A stretch of DNA of 64,000 nt. Origin: Arthrobacter sp. AQ5-06 (GTDB lineage Bacteria > Actinomycetota > Actinomycetes > Actinomycetales > Micrococcaceae). Shown in pieces: positions 46,537 through 55,151 of this stretch. The notes under the pieces were generated by a model. It ran no database searches and was not told the DNA's origin. It was given only the letters and a program-made list of their open reading frames with translations. Within the stretch, counting starts at the first letter, position 1. Every line of letters starts with the position of its first letter. The position numbers and the translations under genes were made by a program. Location of the stretch: the NCBI RefSeq assembly GCF_003287955.1, contig NZ_QMKP01000015.1:1-64000 (forward strand), in the 5' to 3' direction.

Positions 46537-47826
46537 TCACCCGGCCCCCCCGACGTCGAACATCAGGGCGATCCGTTCCTCCGGCAGGGGCAACCCGCGG
46601 TCGTACGCCTGCATCAGGTAGGCGACCTTCCTGCTGTCGCCCAGCAGCGTGGCCCCCACCATTTTGTTGTCGCGGACCACGATGGACTTGAACACACCGC
46701 GGCTGGGCTCCGAGAAGACGATGTGCTCGTCGGTGTCGAGCTCGGGGCCGTGCAATCCCATGGATGCGACGTCGACGCCGGCAACCTTCAGTTTGGTGGC
46801 GGTCCGCGAGCCGAGGTAGGCCGACGACGTATCGGCACCGGTCACGTGGTTGGCAAGCACCACTGCCTGTTCCCACAGCGGCGCCACCAGGCCATAAACT
46901 TCGCCGCGGTGCTGGACGCACTCCCCCACGGCATAGATATCGTCTTCGTCCTGGACCCGGAGCCTGTCATCCACCACGATGGCCCGCTCCACCGGCAGCC
47001 CGCTCAGCACGGCCACGTCCACGTTGGGCCGGATCCCCGCGGCCACCACCACCATGTCGCAGGCGATGCCCTCCCGGTCCCGGAGGCTGACGCCGCTGAC
47101 CCGCTCCGTGCCGAGGACTGCTGTGGTGCGGCTGGACGTGTGCACCCGGATACCCAGTGCCTCCACGCTCCTACGCAGCACCGCACCGCCGTCGGGCCCC
47201 ATCTGCGCGTTCATGAGGTGCCCGCCCGAGTGCACCACCTCCACCGCGATACCGTGGCTTTTCAGTCCGTAGGCCGCCTCCAGACCCAGCAAGCCACCGC
47301 CGATCACCACCGCCCGCCGGTGGTGCTCCTGCCGCGCATGCTGGACCATGTGTCGGGTGTCATCGATGGTGCGAAACCCGAACACACCGTTCTTCACGGA
47401 CCCGCCTGGCGTGTACAGCCCGTCCATCGGCGGCATGTGGGAGCGACTCCCGGTGGCGATGATGAGGGTGTCGTACGGCGTCACGCGGCCGTCGTTGGAA
47501 AAGACGTGCTTCGTGAACTTGTCGATCCGGTCAACACGGACGCCGGCATGCAGGGTGATGCTGTTCTCGCGGTACCAGGACAGGGCGTTCAGGAAGATGT
47601 CCGCGTCACTTTCCTCGCCGGAGAGGACGTGGCTGAGCATGATCCGGTTGTAGTTTCCGTAGGGCTCGTCCCCGAACATGGTGATAGTGAACTGGTCCGC
47701 GCCGCCCCGGGCGAGGATCTCCTCCACCGCCCGGGCACCGGCCATGCCATTACCCACCACCACCAGCCGACCGCGCGGCGCGGCGCCTGCGTGCCTCCCC
47801 TGCGGCCGGTCCAGGACGCTGGTCAT
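46537..47826 (-). CDS. nirB: nitrite reductase large subunit, N-terminal FAD/NADH part
   Basis: A 429-residue FAD-dependent pyridine nucleotide-disulfide reductase module: RLVVVGNGMAGARAVEEILA (FAD), YDTLIIATGSRSHMPPMDG, RRAVVIGGGLLGLEAAYGLK (NADH), DIYAVGECVQHRGEVYGLV. It ends FDVGGAG-stop just where intact NirB goes on to its BFD domain. Dropping one G from the G7 run gives a continuous reading FDVGGPGEEVGVAELDDG. It feeds electrons from NADH to the siroheme part. The ATG at 47826 shares one base with the upstream stop (TGATG). Confidence 0.88.
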   Translation of the reverse strand: MTSVLDRPQGRHAGAAPRGRLVVVGNGMAGARAVEEILARGGADQFTITMFGDEPYGNYNRIMLSHVLSGEESDADIFLNALSWYRENSITLHAGVRVDRIDKFTKHVFSNDGRVTPYDTLIIATGSRSHMPPMDGLYTPGGSVKNGVFGFRTIDDTRHMVQHARQEHHRRAVVIGGGLLGLEAAYGLKSHGIAVEVVHSGGHLMNAQMGPDGGAVLRRSVEALGIRVHTSSRTTAVLGTERVSGVSLRDREGIACDMVVVAAGIRPNVDVAVLSGLPVERAIVVDDRLRVQDEDDIYAVGECVQHRGEVYGLVAPLWEQAVVLANHVTGADTSSAYLGSRTATKLKVAGVDVASMGLHGPELDTDEHIVFSEPSRGVFKSIVVRDNKMVGATLLGDSRKVAYLMQAYDRGLPLPEERIALMFDVGGAG

Positions 47827-48173
47827 CAGTGCTCCACCATGCCCAGGTCCACCACCACGGATCCCCCAACACCATCCGGTGCGGCGAGATAGAGCTCCAC
47901 CACCGAGCCGCCGTCGATGTCCTCCACCACCCGCAGCGGCACATGGACGTCGCTCTTGGCGCCGATCGGGAAATAGCGCATGGGCACGCCGTTCCGCATC
48001 AGCACCACGGTGATGAGTTCACTGCTGGAATTGCCGCCCCGGAAATAGAGCGTCTGGTTGATGACGCCGTCCGGAACGTAGTGCGAGAGCTCGCTGTGGA
48101 TGGGGACGGGTTTTTCCAGCCCCGCGCCCTCAAACGGGAAGATGCCCTGCAGGAAAAGGTTTTTGGTGATCAC
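47826..48173 (-). CDS. unrecognised 115-residue protein, first gene of the nir operon
   Basis: The start is GTG 48173 after AAAGGATC. The protein begins MITKNLFLQGIFPFEG and includes VPDGVINQTLYFRGGNSSSE, LITVVLMRNGVPMRYFPIGA and VHVPLRVVEDIDGGSVVELY. It looks beta-rich and soluble, without cysteines or metal motifs. It is coupled to nirB (TGATG), so it belongs to the same transcript. No family recognised; a role in nitrite reductase assembly or protection is conceivable from position only. Confidence 0.72.
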   Translation of the reverse strand: MITKNLFLQGIFPFEGAGLEKPVPIHSELSHYVPDGVINQTLYFRGGNSSSELITVVLMRNGVPMRYFPIGAKSDVHVPLRVVEDIDGGSVVELYLAAPDGVGGSVVVDLGMVEH

Positions 48174-48249
48174 GGACAGATCCTTTCGGCCGGCGGGAGA
48201 CTGGCATAGGCCTATCTTCCGCCGCCGATGTTTCCGCCGGCCGGTCGGT

Positions 48250-48269
48250 GCGTAACGATCCTTTTACGC
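48250..48269. promoter_or_regulatory. inverted repeat upstream of the nir operon
   Basis: GCGTAA (48250-48255) / TTACGC (48264-48269), spacer eight, 77 bases before the operon. On the plus strand GTAAC-n6-TTTAC has the AC-n9-AC spacing of half a GlnR box. Weak evidence. Confidence 0.35.
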
Positions 48270-48326
48270 AAAGCTCACCGTTTTCCGGGCCTCCCGGAGG
48301 TGCGTTCCGTCGACCCAGCGCTGAAA

Positions 48327-50033
48327 TCAGACCGGGGCCAGCACGCCCTTGTCCATCGAGTACCGGATCCAGCGGCCGGCCTCGGCCGTCCGCGAGTTGT
48401 CGCTCTTCTTCGCGCACCGGGCAAACCAGTCCCGGAGGGCGCGGTCGTGGCTGACCATGACCAGGGTCCCGGTGAAGCCGGCGAGCGCCTCCTCGAGCTG
48501 CTCCACCAGCACGGGAGCCAGGTGGTTGGTGGGTTCATCCACAATCAGCGTGCCGTAGCCGCCCAGCAGCAGGCGGGCCAGGGCAAGCCTGCGCTGTTGG
48601 CCCGCGGACAGGCTGCCCACCGGGACGTGGAACTCGCTGGTGCGGAACAGCCCCAGGCGCAGGAGCGCCTCGGCGTGCTCATCGATGTTGCCGCCGAGGC
48701 CAGCTGCAAAGGCCGGCAGGAGGCGGAGGGTGGGCCGTTGCGGCAGTTCGAGTTCCTGCTGCAGGTAGCCGATCCGCAAAGGCCGCTGAACGAACCCTCC
48801 GGTGGGCTCCAAGGTTCCCGCCAAGACGGAGAGCAGTGTGGATTTGCCCGCGCCGTTGGGGCCGGTGATGAGGATCTTCTCGCCCGTGCGGGCCGCGAAA
48901 TCAGTGACGCCCAGTCGGCCGGGAACGTTGACGCCGCGGGCAACGAGGACCGCCGACGCCGCCAAGAGGGAGTCATCCCCGGTTGCCACAGCTGCCCCGG
49001 ACGCAGCCGCCTCCGGATCCACCGCCAGCTCCGCCGCAAGCCGCAGCGGCACCGGCGGGCGGTCAATGGGGCTCGCTTCCAGGCGCCGGAGCCGTTCCTG
49101 CGCGTTGCGGACCTTGCTGCTCGCCGCCTTCTGCCAGGTGCCGGCTTTGAAGTCGAAGCCCATCTTGTCGTTGTCGCGCTTGCGGGCGTAGCCCATTTTT
49201 CCGGCCACGGTGTCCGCCTGCCGCTGTTCGGCCTCCATCGCATCGATCCACTCGTGGTACTGCTGGACCCAGCGCTGGCGTTCGGCGGCCTTCTCGCGGA
49301 GGTAGCCGTCGTAGCCGTTGCCGTACCGGGTCACGGCACGGCGCTCGGCATCAACCTCAATCACCGTGCTGGCAACTTTGCGCAGCAGCACACGGTCGTG
49401 GGACACCACCACCACTGTCCCGCGATGGGCGGCCAGCCTGTCCTCCAACCAGGCGGTCCCGCGGGCATCGAGGTGGTTGGTGGGTTCGTCCAGGAGCAGG
49501 ATGTCCGCCGGATCAGCCAGGACACAGGCCAGCGCCACGCGTTCCTGCTCGCCGCCGGAGAGCGACCCCAGCATCCGCTTCCGGTCCAGGCCGCCCAGGC
49601 CCAACCGGTCCAGTGCTGCCTCCACGCGGGATTCCGCGGCGTAGCCCTCGCGCAGCTGGTACTCGGTCTGCAGCCGGCCGTACTTTTCCAGCTCGTCATC
49701 CTCGGCATCGGCGAGGCCAGCCTCCAGCCGGTCAAGCTCGGCTTCGAGGGCGCGCAGCGAGGCCAGGGAAGAGTCGACGGCGGAGCCCACGGTGAAGGAT
49801 TCGGGCAGGCCGTGCGTCTGGGCCAGGTATCCAATGCGGCCGTGGCTGCTCGCAGTTCCTTCATCGGGCGCTTCCAGCCCGGCCAGGATCCGGAGCAACG
49901 TGGATTTGCCGGCGCCGTTTTCGCCGACGATGGCAACATGCTCGCCGGCCGTGATGACCAGGCCGATTCCGTCGAGCAGCTGCCGGTCACCGTAGCCGTG
50001 GGAGACGCCGGAAAGGTTCAGGTGTTCAGTCAA
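48327..50033 (-). CDS. ABC-F family ATP-binding protein
   Basis: A 568-residue soluble protein with two ABC domains and no membrane part. First: HVAIVGENGAGKSTLLRILA, MLGSLSGGEQERVALACVLA, ADILLLDEPTNHLD. Second: KILITGPNGAGKSTLLSVLA, VGSLSAGQQRRLALARLLLG, TLIVDEPTNHLAPV. The inter-domain linker is helical and charged (QYHEWIDAMEAEQRQADTVA). ABC-F proteins act on ribosomes, as translation factors or antibiotic-resistance proteins; which applies here is not evident. The start is TTG 50033 with GAGGA upstream. Confidence 0.88.
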   Translation of the reverse strand: MTEHLNLSGVSHGYGDRQLLDGIGLVITAGEHVAIVGENGAGKSTLLRILAGLEAPDEGTASSHGRIGYLAQTHGLPESFTVGSAVDSSLASLRALEAELDRLEAGLADAEDDELEKYGRLQTEYQLREGYAAESRVEAALDRLGLGGLDRKRMLGSLSGGEQERVALACVLADPADILLLDEPTNHLDARGTAWLEDRLAAHRGTVVVVSHDRVLLRKVASTVIEVDAERRAVTRYGNGYDGYLREKAAERQRWVQQYHEWIDAMEAEQRQADTVAGKMGYARKRDNDKMGFDFKAGTWQKAASSKVRNAQERLRRLEASPIDRPPVPLRLAAELAVDPEAAASGAAVATGDDSLLAASAVLVARGVNVPGRLGVTDFAARTGEKILITGPNGAGKSTLLSVLAGTLEPTGGFVQRPLRIGYLQQELELPQRPTLRLLPAFAAGLGGNIDEHAEALLRLGLFRTSEFHVPVGSLSAGQQRRLALARLLLGGYGTLIVDEPTNHLAPVLVEQLEEALAGFTGTLVMVSHDRALRDWFARCAKKSDNSRTAEAGRWIRYSMDKGVLAPV

Positions 50034-50183
50034 GACAAGTCCTCGCAAGATTCCGGAGTGTGGCCGCCGGAACTGGTGCTCGACGGCGGCCCTGGATTCG
50101 GGGAAACAGTCCGGCATTGCCGGGCTGCTGCTCAGGACTTCATCGCTCCAGCCTGCCCGCCGGAAGCCGCAGCGTCAAGCCGG

Positions 50184-50255
50184 GACACCACCCATGACAC
50201 CATAATTCGCCAAAAGGTATTGACGTGACACCAATATGACGTCAGAATGGTGTCA
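50184..50255 (+). promoter_or_regulatory. leaderless promoter with TGACACCA operator repeats
   Basis: TTGACG (50220-50225), 17 bases, CAGAAT (50243-50248), then six bases to ATG 50255, where transcription should start. Four TGACACCA-like sites stud the region: GACACCA 50184-50190, TGACACCA 50195-50202 and 50226-50233, and the inverted TGGTGTCA 50248-50255. They overlap the -10 and the start codon. The first operon gene encodes a ribbon-helix-helix protein that could bind them. Confidence 0.7.
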
Positions 50256-50770
50256 TGGAACTCAATCAATACGTATCAGCCGTCCAGCATCAGCTGGGCG
50301 TCGCCGCCGAAGCCGGTGGCCCTGAGGCCCGGGAACTCAGCGAACGCCTCACTGCCGCGCTTGAGTCCACAGTCCGGCTCGTCCTGCTCGAAGCCCTCTC
50401 CGACGCCGCCAGCGAGATCACCCTCGAGTTGGCCCCGGCGTCGGTGGAGGTAAGGCTCCGGGGGCGCGATCCGGAGTTTGTGGTCACCAGCCCGCCCGCC
50501 GCCAGCGACTTCGAAGCGGTGACGGAACGGTCCACCCAGCCGGCGCGTCAGGCCACGGAAGAGTTCGACGGCGCCAGCACCTCCCGTACGACGCTCCGCC
50601 TTCCGGATCACCTCAAGCAGCAGGTCGAAGAGGCCGCCGGCCTTGAAGGCCTGTCCGTAAACTCCTGGCTGATCCGGGCCGTCGCGGACGCCCTCAACGG
50701 CAGCCAATCCACCCAACGGACCATTCGCCGCGATCCGGGCGAGCAGAACTTCACAGGATGGGCACGCTGA
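50255..50770 (+). CDS. ribbon-helix-helix (HicB-like) regulator
   Basis: A 171-residue protein. The N-terminal half (MELNQYVSAVQHQLGVAAEA ... ASEITLELAPASVEVRLRGR) resembles HicB-like and related domains. The C-terminal RHH DNA-binding unit is TTLRLPDHLKQQVEEAAGLE then GLSVNSWLIRAVADALNG (about 111-150). No HicA toxin gene is adjacent, so it is more likely a transcription regulator than an antitoxin. The ATG at 50255 lies six bases after the -10 with no ribosome site, implying a leaderless mRNA. The next gene overlaps it (TGATG). Confidence 0.82.
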   Translation: MELNQYVSAVQHQLGVAAEAGGPEARELSERLTAALESTVRLVLLEALSDAASEITLELAPASVEVRLRGRDPEFVVTSPPAASDFEAVTERSTQPARQATEEFDGASTSRTTLRLPDHLKQQVEEAAGLEGLSVNSWLIRAVADALNGSQSTQRTIRRDPGEQNFTGWAR

Positions 50771-51633
50771 TGACAATCTTCGAGACCCCACAACCGATCG
50801 CCGTCGTGGTGGACGTGTCCGTCCGTGCCGACATTCTGATTGTCGCCGGCAACCGCACCGAGACCGTGGTCAACGTCCGGCCCCGCGATGCAACCCGGGC
50901 CCTGGACATCAAGGTGGCCGAGCAGACCACCGTGGACTATACGGATGGGCGCCTGCAGGTAAGGCTGCGTCCCCAGCGCCGCCACAGCTGGTTCGGCGAC
51001 GGCGGCGCCGTGGACATCACCGTTGAAGTGCCCATCGGCTGCAGCCTGGAGTTGAAGTCCGGAATGGGCGACCTCCACTGCGAGGGCGAATTCGGCTCCG
51101 CCGAACTGAAGACGGAAATGGGCCACGTCCACCTCGATCACTGCACGGAACTCCGGGTCCACACGGGCATGGGCGATGTGACCGTGGAACGCGTCGCGGG
51201 GCGGGCCGAAATCAAGACCGGCTCGGGCAAGATCCGTATCCGGGAAATCGACGGGACCGCCAGCGTCAAGAACGGCAACGGCAGCACGTACATCGTGGAT
51301 GCCGCCGGTGAACTCAAGGTCAGTGCCGCCAACGGGGACGTCACCCTTGAACGGGCCGGCGACACCACCACCATCAAGGCCTCCAACGGCGACATCACCG
51401 TCGGCGAGGTGGCGCGCGGAACCCTCACCCTCCAGACCGCGGCGGGCTCGTTGGCCATCGGCGTCCGCGAAGGCAGCGCCGCGTGGCTGGACCTCAGCAC
51501 CAAGTACGGGCGCGTCCGCAACGGACTCGACGCCACCACAGGGCCAAGCGAGACGGACGCCAAAGTGGAGATCCGCGCCCGCAGCGCCTACGGCGACATC
51601 ACCGTGCGGCGCTCCCCTGTTCCCACCAGGTAA
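50770..51633 (+). CDS. DUF4097-family beta-helix protein
   Basis: A 287-residue protein with repeated beta strands characteristic of DUF4097 adhesin-like domains: VDITVEVPIGCSLELKSGMG, AELKTEMGHVHLDHCTELRV, HTGMGDVTVERVAGRAEIKT, KVSAANGDVTLERAGDTTTI, KASNGDITVGEVARGTLTLQ. No signal peptide or membrane helix was seen, so it is probably cytosolic, unlike many relatives. Coupled to the RHH gene (TGATG) and followed by ABC exporter genes after 38 bases. The function of DUF4097 proteins is unknown. Confidence 0.86.
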   Translation: MTIFETPQPIAVVVDVSVRADILIVAGNRTETVVNVRPRDATRALDIKVAEQTTVDYTDGRLQVRLRPQRRHSWFGDGGAVDITVEVPIGCSLELKSGMGDLHCEGEFGSAELKTEMGHVHLDHCTELRVHTGMGDVTVERVAGRAEIKTGSGKIRIREIDGTASVKNGNGSTYIVDAAGELKVSAANGDVTLERAGDTTTIKASNGDITVGEVARGTLTLQTAAGSLAIGVREGSAAWLDLSTKYGRVRNGLDATTGPSETDAKVEIRARSAYGDITVRRSPVPTR

Positions 51634-51671
51634 GAAACCACACCAGGCAAGACATCAGCAAAGGAAAAGTC

Positions 51672-52613
51672 ATGGCAAGCACCCAAACGGCCATCACCGT
51701 GGCCGGGCTGCGCAAGGCATACGGCAGCAAGCAAGTCCTCGACGGCGTCGACCTCGCCGTGCCGACTGGAACCGTTTTTGCCCTTCTGGGCCCCAACGGA
51801 GCAGGAAAGACCACCATCGTCCATATCCTCTCCACCCTGATCCGCGCCGACGGCGGGGAGATTGCGGTGGGAGGTTTCGACGTCGTACGCCAGGCCGACG
51901 AGGTGCGCGACAAGATCGGCCTCACCGGGCAGTTCTCGGCCGTGGACAGCCTGCTCACCGGCGAGGAGAACCTGGCCCTGATGGGCAGGCTCCGGCACCA
52001 CCCTGCGGCCGAGGTCAAGCGCCGCACCGCAGAGCTCCTCGAAAAGTTCGACCTCGTGGAGGCGGCCGGGAAGCCCCTGGCGACGTATTCGGGCGGCATG
52101 CAGCGCCGCCTGGACCTGGCCATGACCCTGATGGGCGATCCCGAGATCATCTTCCTCGACGAGCCAACCACGGGCCTGGATCCGCGCAGCCGCCGCACCA
52201 TGTGGGACATCATCCGGAGCCTGGTTGCCCGTGGCGTCACCATTTTCCTCACCACCCAGTACCTGGACGAGGCCGATCAGTTGGCCGACAGGATCGCGGT
52301 GCTGGACCAGGGCAGGATCGTAGCCGAAGGCACTCCGGCCGAACTGAAGCGGCTGGTCCCCGGCGGGCATATCCGCCTCACGTTCGGCGACACGGCCACC
52401 TTGGAGCGGGCCGCCGTCGTACTCGATGCAGAAGCCCACGACGACGATTCCCTCACCTTGGACGTCGCCGGCGACGACGGCGTCCGGTCCTTGAAGGACG
52501 TGCTGGACCGCCTGGCGCGCGCCTCGATCGAAGTGGCCGACCTGTCCGTCCAAACACCCAACCTGGACGATGTCTTCCTCGCCCTCACCAGCCAGAAGGA
52601 GAACGTACGATGA
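51672..52613 (+). CDS. ABC exporter ATP-binding protein (DrrA-like)
   Basis: A 313-residue ATPase: FALLGPNGAGKTTIVHILST (Walker A), YSGGMQRRLDLAMTLMGDPE (signature), IIFLDEPTTGLDPRSRRTMW (Walker B), and the C-terminal DrrA-type extension ending VQTPNLDDVFLALTSQ. This subfamily exports drugs or lipids. It overlaps the permease gene by four bases (ATGA). The ligand is unknown. Confidence 0.92.
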   Translation: MASTQTAITVAGLRKAYGSKQVLDGVDLAVPTGTVFALLGPNGAGKTTIVHILSTLIRADGGEIAVGGFDVVRQADEVRDKIGLTGQFSAVDSLLTGEENLALMGRLRHHPAAEVKRRTAELLEKFDLVEAAGKPLATYSGGMQRRLDLAMTLMGDPEIIFLDEPTTGLDPRSRRTMWDIIRSLVARGVTIFLTTQYLDEADQLADRIAVLDQGRIVAEGTPAELKRLVPGGHIRLTFGDTATLERAAVVLDAEAHDDDSLTLDVAGDDGVRSLKDVLDRLARASIEVADLSVQTPNLDDVFLALTSQKENVR

Positions 52614-53398
52614 GCACCCTCAGCTATGCAGCGGCCGACGCAACCACCATGCTGCGCCGGAACCTCAAACACGTACAGCGCTACCCCTCGATCCCGCTGT
52701 TCGTCGCCGGGACACCCATCGTCTTCCTGCTGCTCTTCGTCTACGTCCTGGGCGGGACCCTGGGCTCAGGTTTGGGCGGCACGCGGGATGACTACCTCGC
52801 CTACATCGTCCCGGGCGTCCTGATGCTGACTCTCACCGGGGGTGCGACGGGCACCGCAATCTCGGTGGCCACGGACATGACGGAGGGCATCGTTGCACGC
52901 TTCCGCACCATGGCGATCTCCAAGGGCGCAGTGCTCACGGGCCACGTCCTGGGCAGCCTCATCCAAACCATGGCCGCCATGCTGCTGGTGGGCGCCGTGG
53001 CGCTGCTGATCGGCTTCCGGCCGACCGGGGCGCCGGCGGGCTGGCTCGGAGCCCTGGGCGTGCTGACGCTCATTGCGTTCTCCGTGACGTGGCTGTCCGT
53101 GGCCATGGGCATGAACGCCAAGAGCATCGAAACGGCCAGCAACCAGCCCACCTTCCTGCTGCTGATGCCATTCCTTGGGAGTGGGTTCGTGCCCACGGAT
53201 TCCATGCCCGACGTCCTGCGCTGGTTTGCCGACGTGCAGCCGTTCACGCCCTTCATCGAAACCGTGCGCGGACTCCTGATGGGCACGCCCGTGGCCTCCG
53301 GCACCATGCTCGCGACGTTCATCTGGTGCGCGGTCCTGAGCGTGGGCGGGTATGTCTGGGCGCTGTGGCTGTACAACCGCAAGTCCGTCCGGGCTTAG
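52610..53398 (+). CDS. ABC-2 type permease (DrrB-like)
   Basis: A 262-residue, six-helix ABC-2 membrane protein: MLRRNLKHVQRYPSIPLFVA, LAYIVPGVLMLTLTGGATGT, VATDMTEGIVARFRTMAISK, GAVLTGHVLGSLIQTMAAML, LMPFLGSGFVPTDSMPDVLR, WFADVQPFTPFIETVRGLLM. It pairs with the preceding ATPase. A terminator-like hairpin follows after 31 bases. Confidence 0.92.
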   Translation: MSTLSYAAADATTMLRRNLKHVQRYPSIPLFVAGTPIVFLLLFVYVLGGTLGSGLGGTRDDYLAYIVPGVLMLTLTGGATGTAISVATDMTEGIVARFRTMAISKGAVLTGHVLGSLIQTMAAMLLVGAVALLIGFRPTGAPAGWLGALGVLTLIAFSVTWLSVAMGMNAKSIETASNQPTFLLLMPFLGSGFVPTDSMPDVLRWFADVQPFTPFIETVRGLLMGTPVASGTMLATFIWCAVLSVGGYVWALWLYNRKSVRA

Positions 53399-53428
53399 CC
53401 AGCCAGCTGCAGGCCTAGCACGCCAGCC

Positions 53429-53459
53429 GCGGGCCTGGGGCAGTACGCCCCGGGCCCGC
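53429..53459. terminator. bidirectional hairpin between two ABC operons
   Basis: GCGGGCCTGGGGC / GCCCCGGGCCCGC (one G-U pair) with loop AGTAC, between the convergent permease genes. It has no T-run. Confidence 0.7.
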
Positions 53460-53477
53460 GCCGCCGTCGTACGTTCT

Positions 53478-54356
53478 CTACGCAACCAGAAGCGCGGCGG
53501 CCTTCCTGCGGCGGGACTTCGCCAGCCGCGTGCCGATCAGTCCCTGCCGGGGGCTGAACAGGTAGACGGCGGCGAACACCACGCCCTGCGTAAGCACCAC
53601 CATGGCCCCCGAAGCCGTGTCCAGGTAGTAGCTGAAGTAAATGCCGGCAATCGAGCACACGGCCGACACCACCGGGGCAATGACCAGCATCCGGTTGAAG
53701 CGGTCCGTGAGCAGGTAGGCGGTGGCGCCGGGGATAATGAGCATGGCCACCACCAGCACCACACCCACGGTCTGCAGCGCCACCACCGACGTCAGCGCCA
53801 GCAGCCCCATGAGCAGCGCCCCCAGCCGTTTCGGGGAGAGCCCGATCGCGTGGGCGTGCGTGGGGTCAAACGCGTAAAGCGTCAGGTCGCGGCGCTTCAG
53901 GATCAGGATGACGAAGGCGACAACGCCCAGCACCAGCACCTGGATGAGGTCCGGGATGCTGACGCCCAGGAGGTTGCCGAAGATGATGTGGTTCAGGTCA
54001 GTCTGGCTGGGCGTGACGGAGATGAGCACCAGGCCCAGGGCGAACAGCGAAGTGAACACAATGCCGATGGCGGCGTCCTCCTTCACCCGGCTGGTGTTGC
54101 GGACCACGCCGATCAGGGTCACGGCGATCAGCGCGAACACCAGTGCACCGAGCGCAAACGGGGCGCCAACAATGTAGGCCAGCACAACGCCGGGCAGGAC
54201 CGCGTGGGAGACGGCGTCGCCCATCAGGGACCAGCCGATCAGCACCAGCCAGCAGCTGAGGACGGCACAGACGACGGCGGCGAGCGCGGTGGTGATGATG
54301 GCGCGGACCATAAAGTCGTAGCTGAGCGGTTCGAGCAGGATGTCGAGGAGTTCCAT
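53478..54356 (-). CDS. manganese/zinc ABC transporter permease
   Basis: A 292-residue ABC-3 type permease with eight or nine helices: VVCAVLSCWLVLIGWSLMGD, AVSHAVLPGVVLAYIVGAPF (the conserved GD-x-x-SH-x-x-LPG), DLNHIIFGNLLGVS, ALQTVGVVLVVAMLIIPGAT. It follows the ATPase gene by three bases and completes the importer of the operon. Confidence 0.92.
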   Translation of the reverse strand: MELLDILLEPLSYDFMVRAIITTALAAVVCAVLSCWLVLIGWSLMGDAVSHAVLPGVVLAYIVGAPFALGALVFALIAVTLIGVVRNTSRVKEDAAIGIVFTSLFALGLVLISVTPSQTDLNHIIFGNLLGVSIPDLIQVLVLGVVAFVILILKRRDLTLYAFDPTHAHAIGLSPKRLGALLMGLLALTSVVALQTVGVVLVVAMLIIPGATAYLLTDRFNRMLVIAPVVSAVCSIAGIYFSYYLDTASGAMVVLTQGVVFAAVYLFSPRQGLIGTRLAKSRRRKAAALLVA

Positions 54357-54359
54357 GGG

Positions 54360-55151
54360 TCAGCCCCTGCTCTCGGTGCCGGCGGGATGGACGATGGCGG
54401 GTGCGGCAGGTTCCGGGAGGTCGCGGTTCAGCACATCCAGGCCGAACGCCATGGCCAGGTTCTCCGGCTGCAGCACCAGGTCCGGGGCACCGTGCATCAG
54501 GACGCGGCGCATGAGGAGCACGGCTTCGTCGCAGAGGGCCGGCATGGCATGCAGGTCGTGGGTGGAGATCAGGATGGTGCAGCCATCGGAGGCGAGCTCG
54601 CGCAACAGGCGCGTGATGGTGGCCTCGGAGCGCTTGTCCACGCCGGCGAACGGTTCGTCCAGGAGCATCATGGTGGCGCCCTGGGCGATGCCGCGGGCCA
54701 CAAAAGCGCGCTTCTTCTGCCCGCCGGACAGTTGCCCGATCTGCCGCTCCGCGAATTCGGACAGTTCCACGCGGTCCAGCGCCTGGTCGACGGCGGCGCG
54801 GTCGGCCTTGGAGGGCCGCCGGGTGAAGCCCTGGTGCCCGTAGCGTCCCATCATCACCACATCGCGGACGGACAGCGGGAACTGCCAGTCAACATCCTCG
54901 CTCTGCGGCACGTAGCCGATCCCGCCCTCCTTGCGCGCCCTGGCCGGAGACTGTCCGCCGATCAGCACGCGGCCGGCGTCGGGCTTGATCATTCCCATGA
55001 TCACCTTGAACAGGGTGGATTTCCCGGACCCGTTCATGCCGATCAGGCCGCAGATCCGGGCGGCGTCCAGGGTGAGCGAGGCTGAATCGAGCGCCAGGAC
55101 CTCGCCGTAGTGGACTGTGACGTTTTCAACCAGGATGGCGGGGGTGCTCAT
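54360..55151 (-). CDS. manganese/zinc ABC transporter ATP-binding protein
   Basis: A 263-residue ATPase: ICGLIGMNGSGKSTLFKVIM (Walker A), GYVPQSEDVDWQFPLSVRDV (a Q-loop typical of Mn/Zn importers), QLSGGQKKRAFVARGIAQGA, MMLLDEPFAGVDKRSEATIT. The start overlaps the binding-protein stop by four bases (ATGA). Confidence 0.93.
   Translation of the reverse strand: MSTPAILVENVTVHYGEVLALDSASLTLDAARICGLIGMNGSGKSTLFKVIMGMIKPDAGRVLIGGQSPARARKEGGIGYVPQSEDVDWQFPLSVRDVVMMGRYGHQGFTRRPSKADRAAVDQALDRVELSEFAERQIGQLSGGQKKRAFVARGIAQGATMMLLDEPFAGVDKRSEATITRLLRELASDGCTILISTHDLHAMPALCDEAVLLMRRVLMHGAPDLVLQPENLAMAFGLDVLNRDLPEPAAPAIVHPAGTESRG

Noticed and set aside
45486..46691. 401-codon open frame on the plus strand
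   Set aside because: Antisense to nirB, whose cofactor motifs are unmistakable.
48228..50228. 666-codon open frame on the plus strand
   Set aside because: It is fully antisense to the ABC-F gene, has a His/Gly/Ala/Arg-rich composition and no recognised domain; GC-rich codon bias opens such shadow frames.
50255..50770. HicB antitoxin of a toxin-antitoxin pair
   Set aside because: No HicA-like gene flanks it; the neighbours are DUF4097 and ABC exporter genes, so a transcription regulator is more likely.
53352..55085. 577-codon open frame on the plus strand
   Set aside because: Antisense to the manganese-importer permease and ATPase genes; composition is Gln/His/Gly/Asp-rich nonsense.
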